Source: Candidatus Gastranaerophilales bacterium
GTDB lineage: Bacteria; Cyanobacteriota; Vampirovibrionia; Gastranaerophilales; Gastranaerophilaceae
Length of the DNA stretch: 64,000 nt
Direction: 5' to 3'
Assembly (NCBI GenBank): GCA_023662705.1
Contig: JAMPIM010000004.1
Coordinates: 11,473-75,472, forward strand
Position 1 is the stretch's first letter, and each line of letters starts with the position of its first letter. Shown here in pieces: positions 16,038 to 25,823 of the stretch. Both the position numbers and the translations under genes were made by a program. The notes beneath the pieces were generated by a model. The model did no database searches and was not told the origin of the DNA. It worked only from the letters and a program-made list of their open reading frames with translations.

Positions 16038-18505
16038 TGCAAAATATTAAACTTCAAGACATAAGACAGCTGAGAAATAAAGAAGATCGATTTTTTATAT
16101 TATATCAAGAATTAATTACTAATACATCCCCTAATCTAACAGATAAAGATAAAATTTTCCTATTAAAACTAGCTATAATTTTTTTAAATCAAAATGATTC
16201 ACATATTAATAAATTGGGATATCGTATAATAGTAGAATATTCAATTAAATTTAATGATTATGAACCTTTATATGAAATTGCATTATCTCTAGGATATATT
16301 CCTATTGCTAAATTTATCGAAGAACACCATATTCAAACTGATAAATTTAATGAAAACTTCTTTTTAAATTGGCTTGCTGCTTTTAATGATACTTTTAATA
16401 GAAAAGGGATATATTTATCTTGTCAGCAACAAAATTTATTTGATACATTCATTAAAAATAAAGTTGAAAATTTAGCTGTAGTTGCTCCAACGTCTTATGG
16501 AAAATCGGAACTTATTATAGAAAAAGTTTTAAACAACTTAGACAAGAAAATCTGCATAATTGTTCCCAGCAAAGCACTGTTAGCGCAAACAAAAAGACGT
16601 CTAATTAAAGAAGATTCAATATGTAATAGTTTTAAGAAAATTGTTACTCATCCGGAATTATTTAAAGGTACAGAAGATAATGTTCTCGCTGTTTTAACAC
16701 AAGAAAGGCTTCAAGCTCTACTAAATAAATTTCCAAACAATAGCTTTGATTTTGTTTTAATAGATGAAGCACACAATATTTTTTCTGATGATGATAGAGC
16801 AATGTTACTAGGACAAGTTTTATTAATATTGAAGAAAAGAAATCCGAACATCATATTTAACTATTTTAGTCCTTTTATTTCTGATACAAATAGTCTAAAG
16901 ATGAAACATGCTAATATATCGTTGGTTTCAAAAAATATATCAGAACAATTAAAAATAGAAAGATTTTATATTTACAATGAAAAAAGTAATAGCAAGCTTA
17001 TTTTTTATGATCAATGCTTAAACATGCAGTTTGAACTTGATGATAGTGCAAATCGTACAAATCCAATTGATTTTATTTTAAATAATAGTGGTAGGAAAAA
17101 TATCTTATATATTAATACTCCTAAAAGTGTTGAAAATTTTGTTTTAGAATTTATTGAAAATTTACCAACAATTGAAAATATTGAAAATAGTAAAGAATTT
17201 ATAGCTATTAAGAAATATGCTCATGTGGACTATAATTTATTAAAATGCCTTAAAAAAGGTGTTGTATATCATCATGCTGGAATGCCCGATATAATAAAAT
17301 TATATGTAGAAAAATTGTTTAGTAAAAATTCACATTTTAAATATATTGTTACTACTTCAACATTATTAGAAGGCATAAATATCCCTGCTGATAAAATGTT
17401 TATACTGGATTTAAAAAAAGGTGATGGTTATTTAAATAGCTCCCAATTTAAAAATTTAATCGGACGAGTTTGCCGTTTTAAGGAAATATTTGATAAAGAA
17501 AATGGAAACTTAAATTATTTAAGACCAGAAATATATATTGTAAATAATCCTATAATGACAAATAATGCCAATATTACAGCTTTTTTAAAAAAAGTGCTAA
17601 ATTTAAAAGAAATTGATGATGTTGTGGAAAATGTCTTGTTAGAAAAATGTGAGATAAATGAAACCAATAAAGAGCAACTAGATAATATTTTAGACCATAT
17701 TGAAAATATTGAACCTGATACTATTGCTGATTCAAATATTCAAAAAGCAACATCAATTATTGGCAAACTATGTTATAAACATAATATTCATGATTTCAAT
17801 ATTAAAGAAAGCGAAAATCAACTAATAGAAAATTATAAAAGCATTCAAACAACTATAAAAATAAGCACGGTTGATGAAATAATTGAAACAATTAATAGTT
17901 TATTTTTTAGTAACATAGAACTAAAAAATGAGAATATTAAACGTTTTCAAAACAGTGCAGCAAGAAATTTTTATAAAGTATTTTTAAGTTGGAGAACACA
18001 AGGTAAACCTTTTAGCTCTTTAATTGGACATTTTACAAGTTATTGGAATAGAAATCGTACATATCAAAAATTTGTTTATGTAGGAAGAAGATGGGGAAAC
18101 GTTAAAAAGTATTCCACTAGTCGCATCCCTTTGTATATTGATTTGACAAAAGAAAATAATAATTCGCTAATCAATATAGCAATATTAAGAGTTAAGGAAG
18201 AGCAAGATTTTGTTGATAATTTTTTGATAAAATATATCGAGGTCTTAAACGACTTAGAATTATTAGAGCCAAATCTTTATAATTCTATTAAATATGGAAG
18301 CATAAATCCTATTGATATTTGTTTATTGAAAAACGGCTTTTCTATAGAGCTAACCGAATGTATAACCCAAGAAAAGTATTCACGGTATATAAATTTAGAC
18401 GTTGAAAACTGTGAAATTATTAGTATTGATAAACAAATTCTTAATGATATGGAAGTAGAGAATGAAAATCCTATTTTATTATTTGAGTTAAGATACCATA
18501 TATAA
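16037..18505 (+). CDS. hamB: HamB, Hachiman superfamily 2 helicase
   Basis: An 822-residue DExH helicase. Walker A is APTSYGKSE (about residues 150-158), VPSKALLAQ is motif Ia, IDEAHN (DEAH at 243-246) is motif II, TTSTLLEGINIPAD is motif V and GRVCRF (from residue 476) is motif VI. The remaining C-terminal half is family-specific. Paired directly behind hamA with a one-base overlap and GGAGG upstream, it makes a complete two-gene Hachiman system. Both catalytic subunits look intact. Confidence 0.85.
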   Translation: MQNIKLQDIRQLRNKEDRFFILYQELITNTSPNLTDKDKIFLLKLAIIFLNQNDSHINKLGYRIIVEYSIKFNDYEPLYEIALSLGYIPIAKFIEEHHIQTDKFNENFFLNWLAAFNDTFNRKGIYLSCQQQNLFDTFIKNKVENLAVVAPTSYGKSELIIEKVLNNLDKKICIIVPSKALLAQTKRRLIKEDSICNSFKKIVTHPELFKGTEDNVLAVLTQERLQALLNKFPNNSFDFVLIDEAHNIFSDDDRAMLLGQVLLILKKRNPNIIFNYFSPFISDTNSLKMKHANISLVSKNISEQLKIERFYIYNEKSNSKLIFYDQCLNMQFELDDSANRTNPIDFILNNSGRKNILYINTPKSVENFVLEFIENLPTIENIENSKEFIAIKKYAHVDYNLLKCLKKGVVYHHAGMPDIIKLYVEKLFSKNSHFKYIVTTSTLLEGINIPADKMFILDLKKGDGYLNSSQFKNLIGRVCRFKEIFDKENGNLNYLRPEIYIVNNPIMTNNANITAFLKKVLNLKEIDDVVENVLLEKCEINETNKEQLDNILDHIENIEPDTIADSNIQKATSIIGKLCYKHNIHDFNIKESENQLIENYKSIQTTIKISTVDEIIETINSLFFSNIELKNENIKRFQNSAARNFYKVFLSWRTQGKPFSSLIGHFTSYWNRNRTYQKFVYVGRRWGNVKKYSTSRIPLYIDLTKENNNSLINIAILRVKEEQDFVDNFLIKYIEVLNDLELLEPNLYNSIKYGSINPIDICLLKNGFSIELTECITQEKYSRYINLDVENCEIISIDKQILNDMEVENENPILLFELRYHI

Positions 18506-18545
18506 AATTAAAAAATATTAAATGGTTTCATTAATATTAAAAGAA

Positions 18546-18779
18546 TTATATTCTCTCAATATACCAATTAGAATTTCCAAAATGGTTAAAGTTCCAATGT
18601 AATTCAAAGTAAAAGTTAAATTCCATTGAATTATTGTCTTTGAAATTATACAAGTATTTATTTAACTGAGTTTTGCGGTAGCTTTCAAAAGCATTTTGAA
18701 TTTCTTTAGCAAATCTTTTTCTAAATTCAGGATAAGTTATTTCTAAAGTTTCGCGAGTAAGTTTATTCTTCAAAATCAT
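18546..18779 (-). CDS. small protein, phage-like, unknown
   Basis: A 77-residue protein. The ATG at 18779 follows GGAGG at a good distance, and the product MILKNKLTRETLEITYPEF reads as a proper protein, so it is preferred to the longer frame from 18869, which would run through the neighbour gene. It overlaps the next upstream gene by 17 bases. The central segment is basic and helical, the end rich in aromatic residues. No family is recognised; such pairs of small genes are common in phage and mobile elements. Confidence 0.55.
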   Translation of the reverse strand: MILKNKLTRETLEITYPEFRKRFAKEIQNAFESYRKTQLNKYLYNFKDNNSMEFNFYFELHWNFNHFGNSNWYIERI

Positions 18780-18969
18780 TAACGTCCTCCATTGGAACAA
18801 TTTCATCAAGTTCGATATGATAACGTTTCCCTTTTGGATCAACACAAGTTGCAAACCAAATGCTTCCATCTGCGAATTTATTTTTCCAAGTTTTTATCAG
18901 TAATCCGATTTCATTTGTTTGACGGTTTAAAATCTTTGTTCCAAATAATAAGTCTAAATTTTCTGTCAT
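18763..18969 (-). CDS. small protein, phage-like, unknown
   Basis: A 68-residue acidic protein with alternating strands (GTKILNRQTNEIGLLIKTW, GSIWFATCVDPKGKRYHIEL), which suggests a small beta-barrel or SH3-like fold. AAAGGAG precedes the ATG. It is followed, with a 17-base overlap, by the 77-residue gene. No function is inferred. Confidence 0.55.
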   Translation of the reverse strand: MTENLDLLFGTKILNRQTNEIGLLIKTWKNKFADGSIWFATCVDPKGKRYHIELDEIVPMEDVNDFEE

Positions 18970-19031
18970 ATTGTGCTCCTTTCAAGCTACACAATTAATC
19001 ACTCTTTTATCAAGAAACATCAACTGTATGT

Positions 19032-19102
19032 GTCTCAAATCGTATCATTCCGACACAAATATTTTTTGAACACCTTTTGAACAGTATTTGAATAAGATTT
19101 AA
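19032..19102. repeat. TTTGAA-type 11-bp repeats and a GTCTCAAAT motif
   Basis: From about 19060 the sequence repeats with an 11-base period: TTTTTTGAACA, CCTTTTGAACA, GTATTTGAATA, then a weaker copy. A related triplet lies at 28546-28578. Just before it, GTCTCAAAT (19032-19040) is the complement of the ATTTGAGAC near the left end of the Mu-like element at 11431, in inverted orientation. This could mark the right end of that element, but no clean target duplication was found. Confidence 0.35.
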
Positions 19103-19109
19103 ACGCAGC

Positions 19110-19331
19110 TTAATTTTCAAGTTCTTCTTCGTGGTCAATGAAGAACGCATTCAATAAATCAGCATCGCATCTCAAATGCTTTACGACCGGAGCAAGATTA
19201 TAGCACTCTTCAATCTCAGGTTGACTTGCAACAAAATAATCTATAACAACAACGGTGTTATAAATATTCTCTGCCCATTTGCTCAGCTGTTTAAATTCTT
19301 TTTGCGTAATATTTAATCCGACTTTTTCCAT
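19110..19331 (-). CDS. small acidic protein, unknown
   Basis: A 73-residue acidic protein with a strong AAAAGGAGG site before its ATG. Helical throughout (KEFKQLSKWAENIYNTVVVI). It probably shares a minus-strand transcript with the two small genes downstream. No family is recognised. Confidence 0.5.
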   Translation of the reverse strand: MEKVGLNITQKEFKQLSKWAENIYNTVVVIDYFVASQPEIEECYNLAPVVKHLRCDADLLNAFFIDHEEELEN

Positions 19332-19386
19332 CTACGACCTCCTTTTCTTTTTAGGTGTCGTATTCATCACTCGAAGGCAGAATAAA

Positions 19387-19443
19387 ATCAAGTACTTTTA
19401 TTACTTGATTTGGTAAATTTGCACGAAATTTATCTGCTATAAT
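19387..19443 (+). promoter_or_regulatory. extended -10 promoter with inverted repeat
   Basis: TGCTATAAT (TATAAT at 19438-19443) is an extended -10 element 18 bases before the ATG at 19462, with AAGGAG in between. Upstream, ATCAAGTA (19387-19394) and TACTTGAT (19402-19409) form a perfect 8-bp inverted repeat with a 7-base spacer where a regulator could bind. No good -35 is visible, as allowed for extended -10 promoters. Confidence 0.5.
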
Positions 19444-19461
19444 GATTTTAAGGAGACTATT

Positions 19462-20109
19462 ATGAATAACAATATAGAATTATTAGAAATAGGACTTAGT
19501 GCATTAAATTTTGGAACAATGCAAGATATGCAAAATGCTCTTAAGTTAATTGTAAATAACTGTGGTGCTGAGGTTGGGTATGATGCATGTTCAAATATGT
19601 TAGGTCAAAATATGAGTATAATACCAAATAGAGGCTTACCATCTGATAATAGAGATATAGAAATAAATTTAAAAGCTTATTGTGAAGCTTTATGGCGCCA
19701 AATACAAAGACAAAGTATGTGTAACCATTTTGTGCCATATGATTCTATGAAAATCTTGTATGAAAAATCAGAATGTTTTAAGCCTGAATATATTTTATAT
19801 TCAAGCGAATCGATTAGTTTTAAAGTTTCTGACTTTTTAGATGCTATAAAATATTGTTTGGATTTCGTTGATATAGTATTTGATATAGATACAGAACAGT
19901 ATTCAAATTGCATAACAGCGTTAAAAGGTCTAGAGAAATTTTTGAATAATCAAGATAAAGATAGAAAAAATTTATTAAATGACTTGGGATATGCACTAGA
20001 GGTATTTAGTGCTGTTGCGAACCACTTTGAAACAGATGAAACTGTTAAAAAGGAAAATAAGATTGCTTCAATGATGGTAAGTTTATCAATAAAATTTTTA
20101 GCCGGATAA
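19462..20109 (+). CDS. hypothetical protein in the defence island
   Basis: A 215-residue soluble, largely helical protein with its own extended -10 promoter and AAGGAG site. No catalytic motif is evident; scattered cysteines do not form a metal motif. It ends about 90 bases before the restriction-modification pair and runs in the same direction. Its position in a defence cluster, with own promoter, suggests an accessory or separate defence gene, but this is guilt by association only. Confidence 0.5.
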   Translation: MNNNIELLEIGLSALNFGTMQDMQNALKLIVNNCGAEVGYDACSNMLGQNMSIIPNRGLPSDNRDIEINLKAYCEALWRQIQRQSMCNHFVPYDSMKILYEKSECFKPEYILYSSESISFKVSDFLDAIKYCLDFVDIVFDIDTEQYSNCITALKGLEKFLNNQDKDRKNLLNDLGYALEVFSAVANHFETDETVKKENKIASMMVSLSIKFLAG

Positions 20110-20199
20110 TTAAAATATCTAATCTTGCTTTGTGTTTAAGTTGTTTATATTTTTACAATAAGATACTAATTAATATTCATGGTATTATAATTGATAGAT

Positions 20200-23100
20200 A
20201 TGGATAAAAATGCTGCAAAAGAAAATTTAAAAAATTTAATCAGTGAATATGAAAAATTCATTAGCAATTCTGCACAAGATGAGATAAGTGAAGAAACCAT
20301 TCGAGGATGGCTAAATAAATTTTTGGAAATTTTTGATTGGGATGTGAGACAAACTAATGAGATACTACAAGAACGAAAATTAAAGGGGGCATATGCTCAA
20401 AGACTAAAAGATATTGAATCTGAGCATAATAAGCCTGATTATACTTTTGTAAATGGGAAACATATAAAAACTTTTCTTGATGCAAAATCTTTAAAAGTAG
20501 ATATTTTTAATGATAACGAAGTAGCATTTCAAATCCGTTCATATGGTTGGTCTGCCATGGTTCCTTGCGCATTTGTTTCTAATTTCTCCCAATTAGTTAT
20601 ATATGACTGTACATTTACTCCTAATATACAACAAGATGCATCTTTAGGTACTAGGAAATTTACATACAAGGAATATTTAGATAACTTTGACTTTTTATAT
20701 AACCATTTTAATAAGGAAAATGTATATAAAAACTGCCTTGAAATAATGTATAGTCCTAAAAAAATAGAGGGCACCCAAAATCTAGATAATAATTTTACAG
20801 AATTCTTATCTGAATTTAGATTTATATTAGCAGGTCAATTAATTAGACATAATAATACATTAATTAATAATATAAACTTATTAAACTTCATTGTTCAAAT
20901 AATAATTGATAGAATAATTTTTATAAGAGTTTGTGAATCCAGAGGTTTTGAGCAAATTTTCACTTTAAAAAATTTTATTAAACATAAAGATGGTTTTTGG
21001 AATAAATTCAAGCATAGTTGTTATTTTGATTTTTATGAACATTATGATGGCGCAATGTTCTCTTTGGATCATCTGTTAGATAATATTGAAATAGATAATC
21101 GTATTTTTGAAGATTTTATAAATAAATTATACTATCCAAGCCCATATAAATTTAATGTAATACATCCCGATATTATTGCTAAAATATATGAGGGATTTTT
21201 ATCAAAAGAATTAAAATATACAGATGGAATAATCCAGGAGGATTTAAAACCAGATTATATAAAAACAAATGGCGTTATTCCGACACCTAGCTTTTTAGTG
21301 CAAACAGTGTGCAATGAAACAATTGATTTAGACAAGTTAACATCCGTTGAAGAATTATTTAAGGTAAAAATATTAGATCCATGTTGTGGGTCAGGAATAT
21401 TTTTAATTAATTGTTTTGATATTTTATCAAAAAAACTTTTAGATATCATAAAAGTTAATCCAATGAGTGTTGATAAAGGTTGGTATGTAAAAACAACTAA
21501 CTCCTATCAACTAACAATCAAAGCAAAACAACAATTATTTATACAATGTATTCATGGTGTTGATTATGATGCAATGGCTGTAGAAGTAACAAAAATGTCA
21601 TTAGCTTTAAAACTAATTGATATTGATAATACTAGTTCCTTAGCAGAACTAGGTGCTTTTGGAAAACAAATATTAAAAAATATACATAAAAATATATTAT
21701 TAGGAAATACTCTTGTTGATACGGACATTGAACTTCCCATTGATGCTATTAATGAAATACGACCATTCGATATAAAACAGGGTTTTAAGGAAGTTTTTGA
21801 AATAAATAAGGGGTTTACATATATTATAGGGAATCCTCCGTATGTTGAAACAAAGCATTATAAAAACAATTATTCCCAGATGCATAAATATATAAAAGAA
21901 CATTATAATAGTTATTCCGGGAAAGTTGATTTAGCAGTTATTTTTATTGAAAGATGTAAATCATTATTATCAAATGCAGGCAGTCTTGGCTTTATAGTAC
22001 AGAAACGATGGTTCAAGACAGATTATGGAATAAATATTCGTAATGCAATATATGATAAAATCATAAAAATACTTGATTTCGAAGCAACTGATTTATTTGA
22101 AGCTCGTATAACATATGTTGCAATTATCATAATTCAAGCAAATTCAACTAACAAATTGAATTATGGTTTAATTAAAGGTAATAAAAATATAACAAAGGCA
22201 TACTTAGAAAGTTCCTATAATAAAAAGCTTTCCTATGTTTTAATTAATAATAATGATTTTAAAGATCGAATTTGGTCATTTGCCCAAAAGGATTTGCTTA
22301 ATATTTTAAATGATTCACGTACAAAATTTGGTACAATTGAAATTTCTAAAGGTATAGATATCTCCGTTGGAATACAACTTTTATGGAAAAAGTTATATCA
22401 ATTTCATGATTGTAAAGTTAATTCAAATACGGTAACTGGAATCAACGGTCTTGGTGAATCTGTAGTATTAGAAAAAGATATCGTGAAACCTTTGATAAAA
22501 AATGATAGACTTTATTGTTTTAAAGAACTAAATACTACAACATATTGTTTATTCCCGTATAAAAATGCAGTTGATAGGATTCCATTTAAGGAAATGCCGG
22601 ACCTTGCTAAAAGATATTTAACCACGCATGAAAAGTTGATAAAAGAAGAAGTGAAACATCGAGCCGGGGATTATTGGCATACATTTACCAGAGAAAACAA
22701 TCATACATCATATAATAAAAATAAAATAATTGTTCCTATGACTCATATAGATACAATTGCAACTTTTGTAAAGGCTAATTCAGGATACATGGATAATGCA
22801 AATGTATACTTTATAACATTAGACAATTCCGATTTAGGGTTTGCAAAAGCAACAACTGCAATATTGAATTCTACAATTTTTTCTGTTTTTGCAAAACTAG
22901 AGGCAAATCCACAGTCAGGCGGTTATTACAAATTTAGTAAACAATTTTTAAATCCAGTACCATTACCTATTAAAAAATTGGAATACTCACCAGAGATAAT
23001 AAAAACCCTGTCTGGCATTGTTGATGAAATAAAAGATTTACAAACAAAATATATACAAAGTACGCCTGATGAAAAATTTATTTATAAACAAATATTAAAT

Positions 23101-23232
23101 AAAAAATGGAAAAATTTAGATGAAGTGTGTTTTGAACTTTATGAGTTATCAGACCGAGAAAAAGCATTAATTATGAATGAAGGACGCACAACCGATCGTG
23201 TAGATTTGCTTAACCTGCAGGAGGGCATGTGA
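20200..23232 (+). CDS. type IIG-like restriction-modification enzyme (nuclease plus N6-adenine methylase)
   Basis: About 1,010 residues. The N-terminal domain holds a PD-(D/E)xK-like site, KPDYTFV then FLDAKSLKV (Asp and DAK about 14 residues apart, near residues 80-96). A gamma-type adenine methylase follows: ILDPCCGSGIF (motif I, about residue 393) and IIGNPPYVE (motif IV, about 545). The C-terminal part resembles TaqI/Eco57I-type target recognition, ending in FSKQFLNPVPLPI. One chain could therefore cut and methylate. The ATG at 20200 is used; a TTG at 20191 is also in frame and neither has a clear ribosome site. It overlaps the next gene by four bases. Confidence 0.82.
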   Translation: MDKNAAKENLKNLISEYEKFISNSAQDEISEETIRGWLNKFLEIFDWDVRQTNEILQERKLKGAYAQRLKDIESEHNKPDYTFVNGKHIKTFLDAKSLKVDIFNDNEVAFQIRSYGWSAMVPCAFVSNFSQLVIYDCTFTPNIQQDASLGTRKFTYKEYLDNFDFLYNHFNKENVYKNCLEIMYSPKKIEGTQNLDNNFTEFLSEFRFILAGQLIRHNNTLINNINLLNFIVQIIIDRIIFIRVCESRGFEQIFTLKNFIKHKDGFWNKFKHSCYFDFYEHYDGAMFSLDHLLDNIEIDNRIFEDFINKLYYPSPYKFNVIHPDIIAKIYEGFLSKELKYTDGIIQEDLKPDYIKTNGVIPTPSFLVQTVCNETIDLDKLTSVEELFKVKILDPCCGSGIFLINCFDILSKKLLDIIKVNPMSVDKGWYVKTTNSYQLTIKAKQQLFIQCIHGVDYDAMAVEVTKMSLALKLIDIDNTSSLAELGAFGKQILKNIHKNILLGNTLVDTDIELPIDAINEIRPFDIKQGFKEVFEINKGFTYIIGNPPYVETKHYKNNYSQMHKYIKEHYNSYSGKVDLAVIFIERCKSLLSNAGSLGFIVQKRWFKTDYGINIRNAIYDKIIKILDFEATDLFEARITYVAIIIIQANSTNKLNYGLIKGNKNITKAYLESSYNKKLSYVLINNNDFKDRIWSFAQKDLLNILNDSRTKFGTIEISKGIDISVGIQLLWKKLYQFHDCKVNSNTVTGINGLGESVVLEKDIVKPLIKNDRLYCFKELNTTTYCLFPYKNAVDRIPFKEMPDLAKRYLTTHEKLIKEEVKHRAGDYWHTFTRENNHTSYNKNKIIVPMTHIDTIATFVKANSGYMDNANVYFITLDNSDLGFAKATTAILNSTIFSVFAKLEANPQSGGYYKFSKQFLNPVPLPIKKLEYSPEIIKTLSGIVDEIKDLQTKYIQSTPDEKFIYKQILNKKWKNLDEVCFELYELSDREKALIMNEGRTTDRVDLLNLQEGM

Positions 23233-25040
23233 AACAGTTTGTGAACAGAATTAAAAAGATAACTAATAATGTTGATACATGTGAGAAATGTATTATAAAG
23301 CTATTTTTAGATATTAATAATATAAATTATAATAATTCAAAATTTTTTGTTTTATATTTTTCTAATATCGATAGCATAATATATAATAAGATCAAACAAA
23401 TTTTTATATCTTTTAAAATTGAGCCATCAATATTAAGTTTAGTTGAAATATTTGAAATGCTTATTCCTGAAGATGAAAAAAAGAATAATGGTATTGTTTA
23501 TACTCCTGATAGTGTTAAACAACTAATTATCCATTATGTCATGGGCAAAAAAACAATTGGAAAGATTTGCGATCCGTCTTGTGGGTGTGGTTCATTTTTA
23601 ATATCTTGTGCTATATATTTGCATAAAACTTATCAAATTTCTTATAAAGAAGTTTTTGAATATTATATATATGGAATTGATATTTCTGAAAAGAGTATAA
23701 TAAAAGCACAGATTTTATTTAGATTTATAATGTTATTAAATAATGAAAATGATAACAATTGTAAATATAACTTAAAAATAAGTGATTCCTTAAACAAACA
23801 AAACAATCCATTTAAAAATATAAAATTCGATTATGTTGTTGGCAATCCTCCGTATGTGCGCTCAAAGAATATTGAAAATGCAGTCAAAAAAAATTTAAAA
23901 ACTTGGAAAACATCTGAATCTGGAAATGTAGATTTATATATTCCTTTTTTTGAACTTGGTTTAAATTTATTAAAAACAAATGGAACTTTAGGATATATTA
24001 CTCCTAATACATATTTACAAAGTGTTAATGGGCGTGCTTTAAGGAATTATTTAAAGGATTCCAATTATCATATTAGAATTATTGATTATAAAGATAATAA
24101 AATATTTAAAAAAGCTACTAACTATACTGCTGTAACTATAATAAGTAAAGATTCTGCGCGATTTAAAATTACATATATGCCCATAAATAATATTGAAGAA
24201 ACTGATAATTTACCTTATGTTAATTACGACAATAGCAATTTTAAATACAACCAACCATGGAAAATGTGTGGCAGTAATTATCTTTCAACTATAAATATAA
24301 TAAACCAAATGGAAAACAAACTAGGAAAATATAAAATCAAAAATGGTTTAGCTACGCTAAAGAATGATATTTACTTTTTTACCCCAGTTTTAGAAGATGA
24401 ACAATATTATTATAGAATATATAATAATACTCAATATAAAATAGAAAAATCTCTTTGTATTAATGTTGCAAAACCTAATATAATGAAAAATGAACTAGAT
24501 TTACAGCAAAAAATGGAAAAAGCAATATTTCCCTATATTTATATAGATAATCAATACCATATTATTGACGAGATAGACTTTATTAAAACATATCCAGAGG
24601 CATATAAATTCTTATTGTCAGTAAAAAACATATTGCTTGAAAGAGACAAAGGTAAAGGCAAGTACGCTTCCTGGTACGCATATGGCAGAACACAAGGATT
24701 AAATAATCAAGGCAAAAAAATATTATTGCCATATATAGCTGATCGACCTATAGCTATCTTATCAAATGATAAGAATACTTTATTTTATTGTGGTTATGCT
24801 ATTTTTGCCGACTCTGATAAAGATTTAGTTATTTTACAAAAAATATTAACTTCTGATATATTTTGGGATTACATAAAAAATACAAGCAAATCATATTCAA
24901 AAGGCTATAAAGCATTAGCTAAAAATTATATTAAGGATTTTGGTATCCCTGTTTTAAATGAAGCTGATGAAAACTTTTTATTAACAACTAATAATAAAAA
25001 TAAAATAAATGAATTTTTATATGCTAAATATTCTGTATAA
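23229..25040 (+). CDS. second N6-adenine DNA methylase of the type IIG-like system
   Basis: A 603-residue methylase starting at GTG in a GTGA overlap with the preceding gene, with GGAGGG upstream. ICDPSCGCGSF (Asp115) is motif I and VVGNPPYVR (Asn206) is motif IV; the C-terminal part looks like a target-recognition domain (YASWYAYGRTQGLN). It lacks the N-terminal nuclease of its partner. Likely it protects the strand or site that the bifunctional enzyme cannot methylate, as in Eco57I-type systems with separate methylases. Very AT-rich codon use. Confidence 0.82.
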   Translation: MKQFVNRIKKITNNVDTCEKCIIKLFLDINNINYNNSKFFVLYFSNIDSIIYNKIKQIFISFKIEPSILSLVEIFEMLIPEDEKKNNGIVYTPDSVKQLIIHYVMGKKTIGKICDPSCGCGSFLISCAIYLHKTYQISYKEVFEYYIYGIDISEKSIIKAQILFRFIMLLNNENDNNCKYNLKISDSLNKQNNPFKNIKFDYVVGNPPYVRSKNIENAVKKNLKTWKTSESGNVDLYIPFFELGLNLLKTNGTLGYITPNTYLQSVNGRALRNYLKDSNYHIRIIDYKDNKIFKKATNYTAVTIISKDSARFKITYMPINNIEETDNLPYVNYDNSNFKYNQPWKMCGSNYLSTINIINQMENKLGKYKIKNGLATLKNDIYFFTPVLEDEQYYYRIYNNTQYKIEKSLCINVAKPNIMKNELDLQQKMEKAIFPYIYIDNQYHIIDEIDFIKTYPEAYKFLLSVKNILLERDKGKGKYASWYAYGRTQGLNNQGKKILLPYIADRPIAILSNDKNTLFYCGYAIFADSDKDLVILQKILTSDIFWDYIKNTSKSYSKGYKALAKNYIKDFGIPVLNEADENFLLTTNNKNKINEFLYAKYSV

Positions 25041-25090
25041 ATCTCGTGCTGCCTAGCAATATTAAAATTAATAGACGTAACAATTTTATC

Positions 25091-25399
25091 TTATCGTGTA
25101 TAACCTGCCAATTTGTAGTAAATATTAGGAATCGTCATATGTATCTTAACAGCTAGTTCTATAGTATCTCTGAAATCTTGCTGATGGTATTTTATTAATT
25201 CTGAATAAATATTCATATAAAAAGGTTCTAACATCTTAAAATATGCTTCAAATAAAGGTTTTAAAACAATGTAATCGCCTTGGATTTCTATAAATTCTTT
25301 AGATAGTTTTGTCCATTTATTGTATTGTTTAAGTTCATAAGTTTCGAAACTAACCTCCTTTTCTTTTGATAAACAAGGAAATGCAATTTTATAGTGCAT
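25091..25399 (-). CDS. hypothetical protein
   Basis: About 102 residues if started at the ATG at 25399 (MHYKIAFPCLSKEKEVSF); the frame stays open to an ATG at 25453, and neither start has a convincing ribosome site. Helical, with many aromatic residues. It lies between the restriction-modification pair and hipBA on the opposite strand. No family is recognised; it may be a real small gene or a remnant. Confidence 0.4.
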   Translation of the reverse strand: MHYKIAFPCLSKEKEVSFETYELKQYNKWTKLSKEFIEIQGDYIVLKPLFEAYFKMLEPFYMNIYSELIKYHQQDFRDTIELAVKIHMTIPNIYYKLAGYTR

Positions 25400-25486
25400 T
25401 TGATAATTTCTAAGGTCTTTTATAAAAACAGAAATAAAAATACAACATATCATTCTAATGTTGTGTTTTTGTTTTAAAACGTTATG

Positions 25487-25545
25487 TAGATAATATATTA
25501 GCTATATCTTGATTTTTTTGTCAAAATAGTATAATATATTATCTA
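25487..25545. promoter_or_regulatory. paired HipB operator over the hipBA promoter
   Basis: TAGATAATATATTA at 25487-25500 and its exact reverse complement TAATATATTATCTA at 25532-25545 form a 14-bp inverted pair flanking the probable promoter (TATAAT at 25530-25535) and reaching the hipB start codon. HipB-type antitoxins autorepress from such paired operators, so this is the expected control site. Confidence 0.6.
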
Positions 25546-25823
25546 TGAATGAGTTTTTATTTAACCATAAATCGCCCAAGGATATTGCAGAAGTTTTAGT
25601 TGAAAAGATTAAGCAACATCGAAAATTGCTTAAAATTTCACAAGAGCAACTTGCGGCAAAATCTGGTGTTAGCCTGGGTTCTATTAAAAGGTTTGAATCA
25701 AAATATGAAATTTCACTAAATTCTCTGATAAAAATCCTGATTGCTCTTAATTTAGAAAAGGATTTTGAGAATTTGTTCACGCATAAAACATATAATTCTA
25801 TTGATGAGGTTATAAATGGATAA
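25545..25823 (+). CDS. hipB: HipB-like antitoxin, XRE helix-turn-helix
   Basis: A 92-residue Cro/C1-type DNA-binding protein: KIKQHRKLLKISQEQLAAKSG followed by VSLGSIKRFESKYEIS is the helix-turn-helix. Its stop overlaps the hipA start by eight bases, the normal hipBA layout, and an inverted-repeat operator lies on its start codon. In the family it neutralises HipA and represses the operon. Confidence 0.85.
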   Translation: MNEFLFNHKSPKDIAEVLVEKIKQHRKLLKISQEQLAAKSGVSLGSIKRFESKYEISLNSLIKILIALNLEKDFENLFTHKTYNSIDEVING

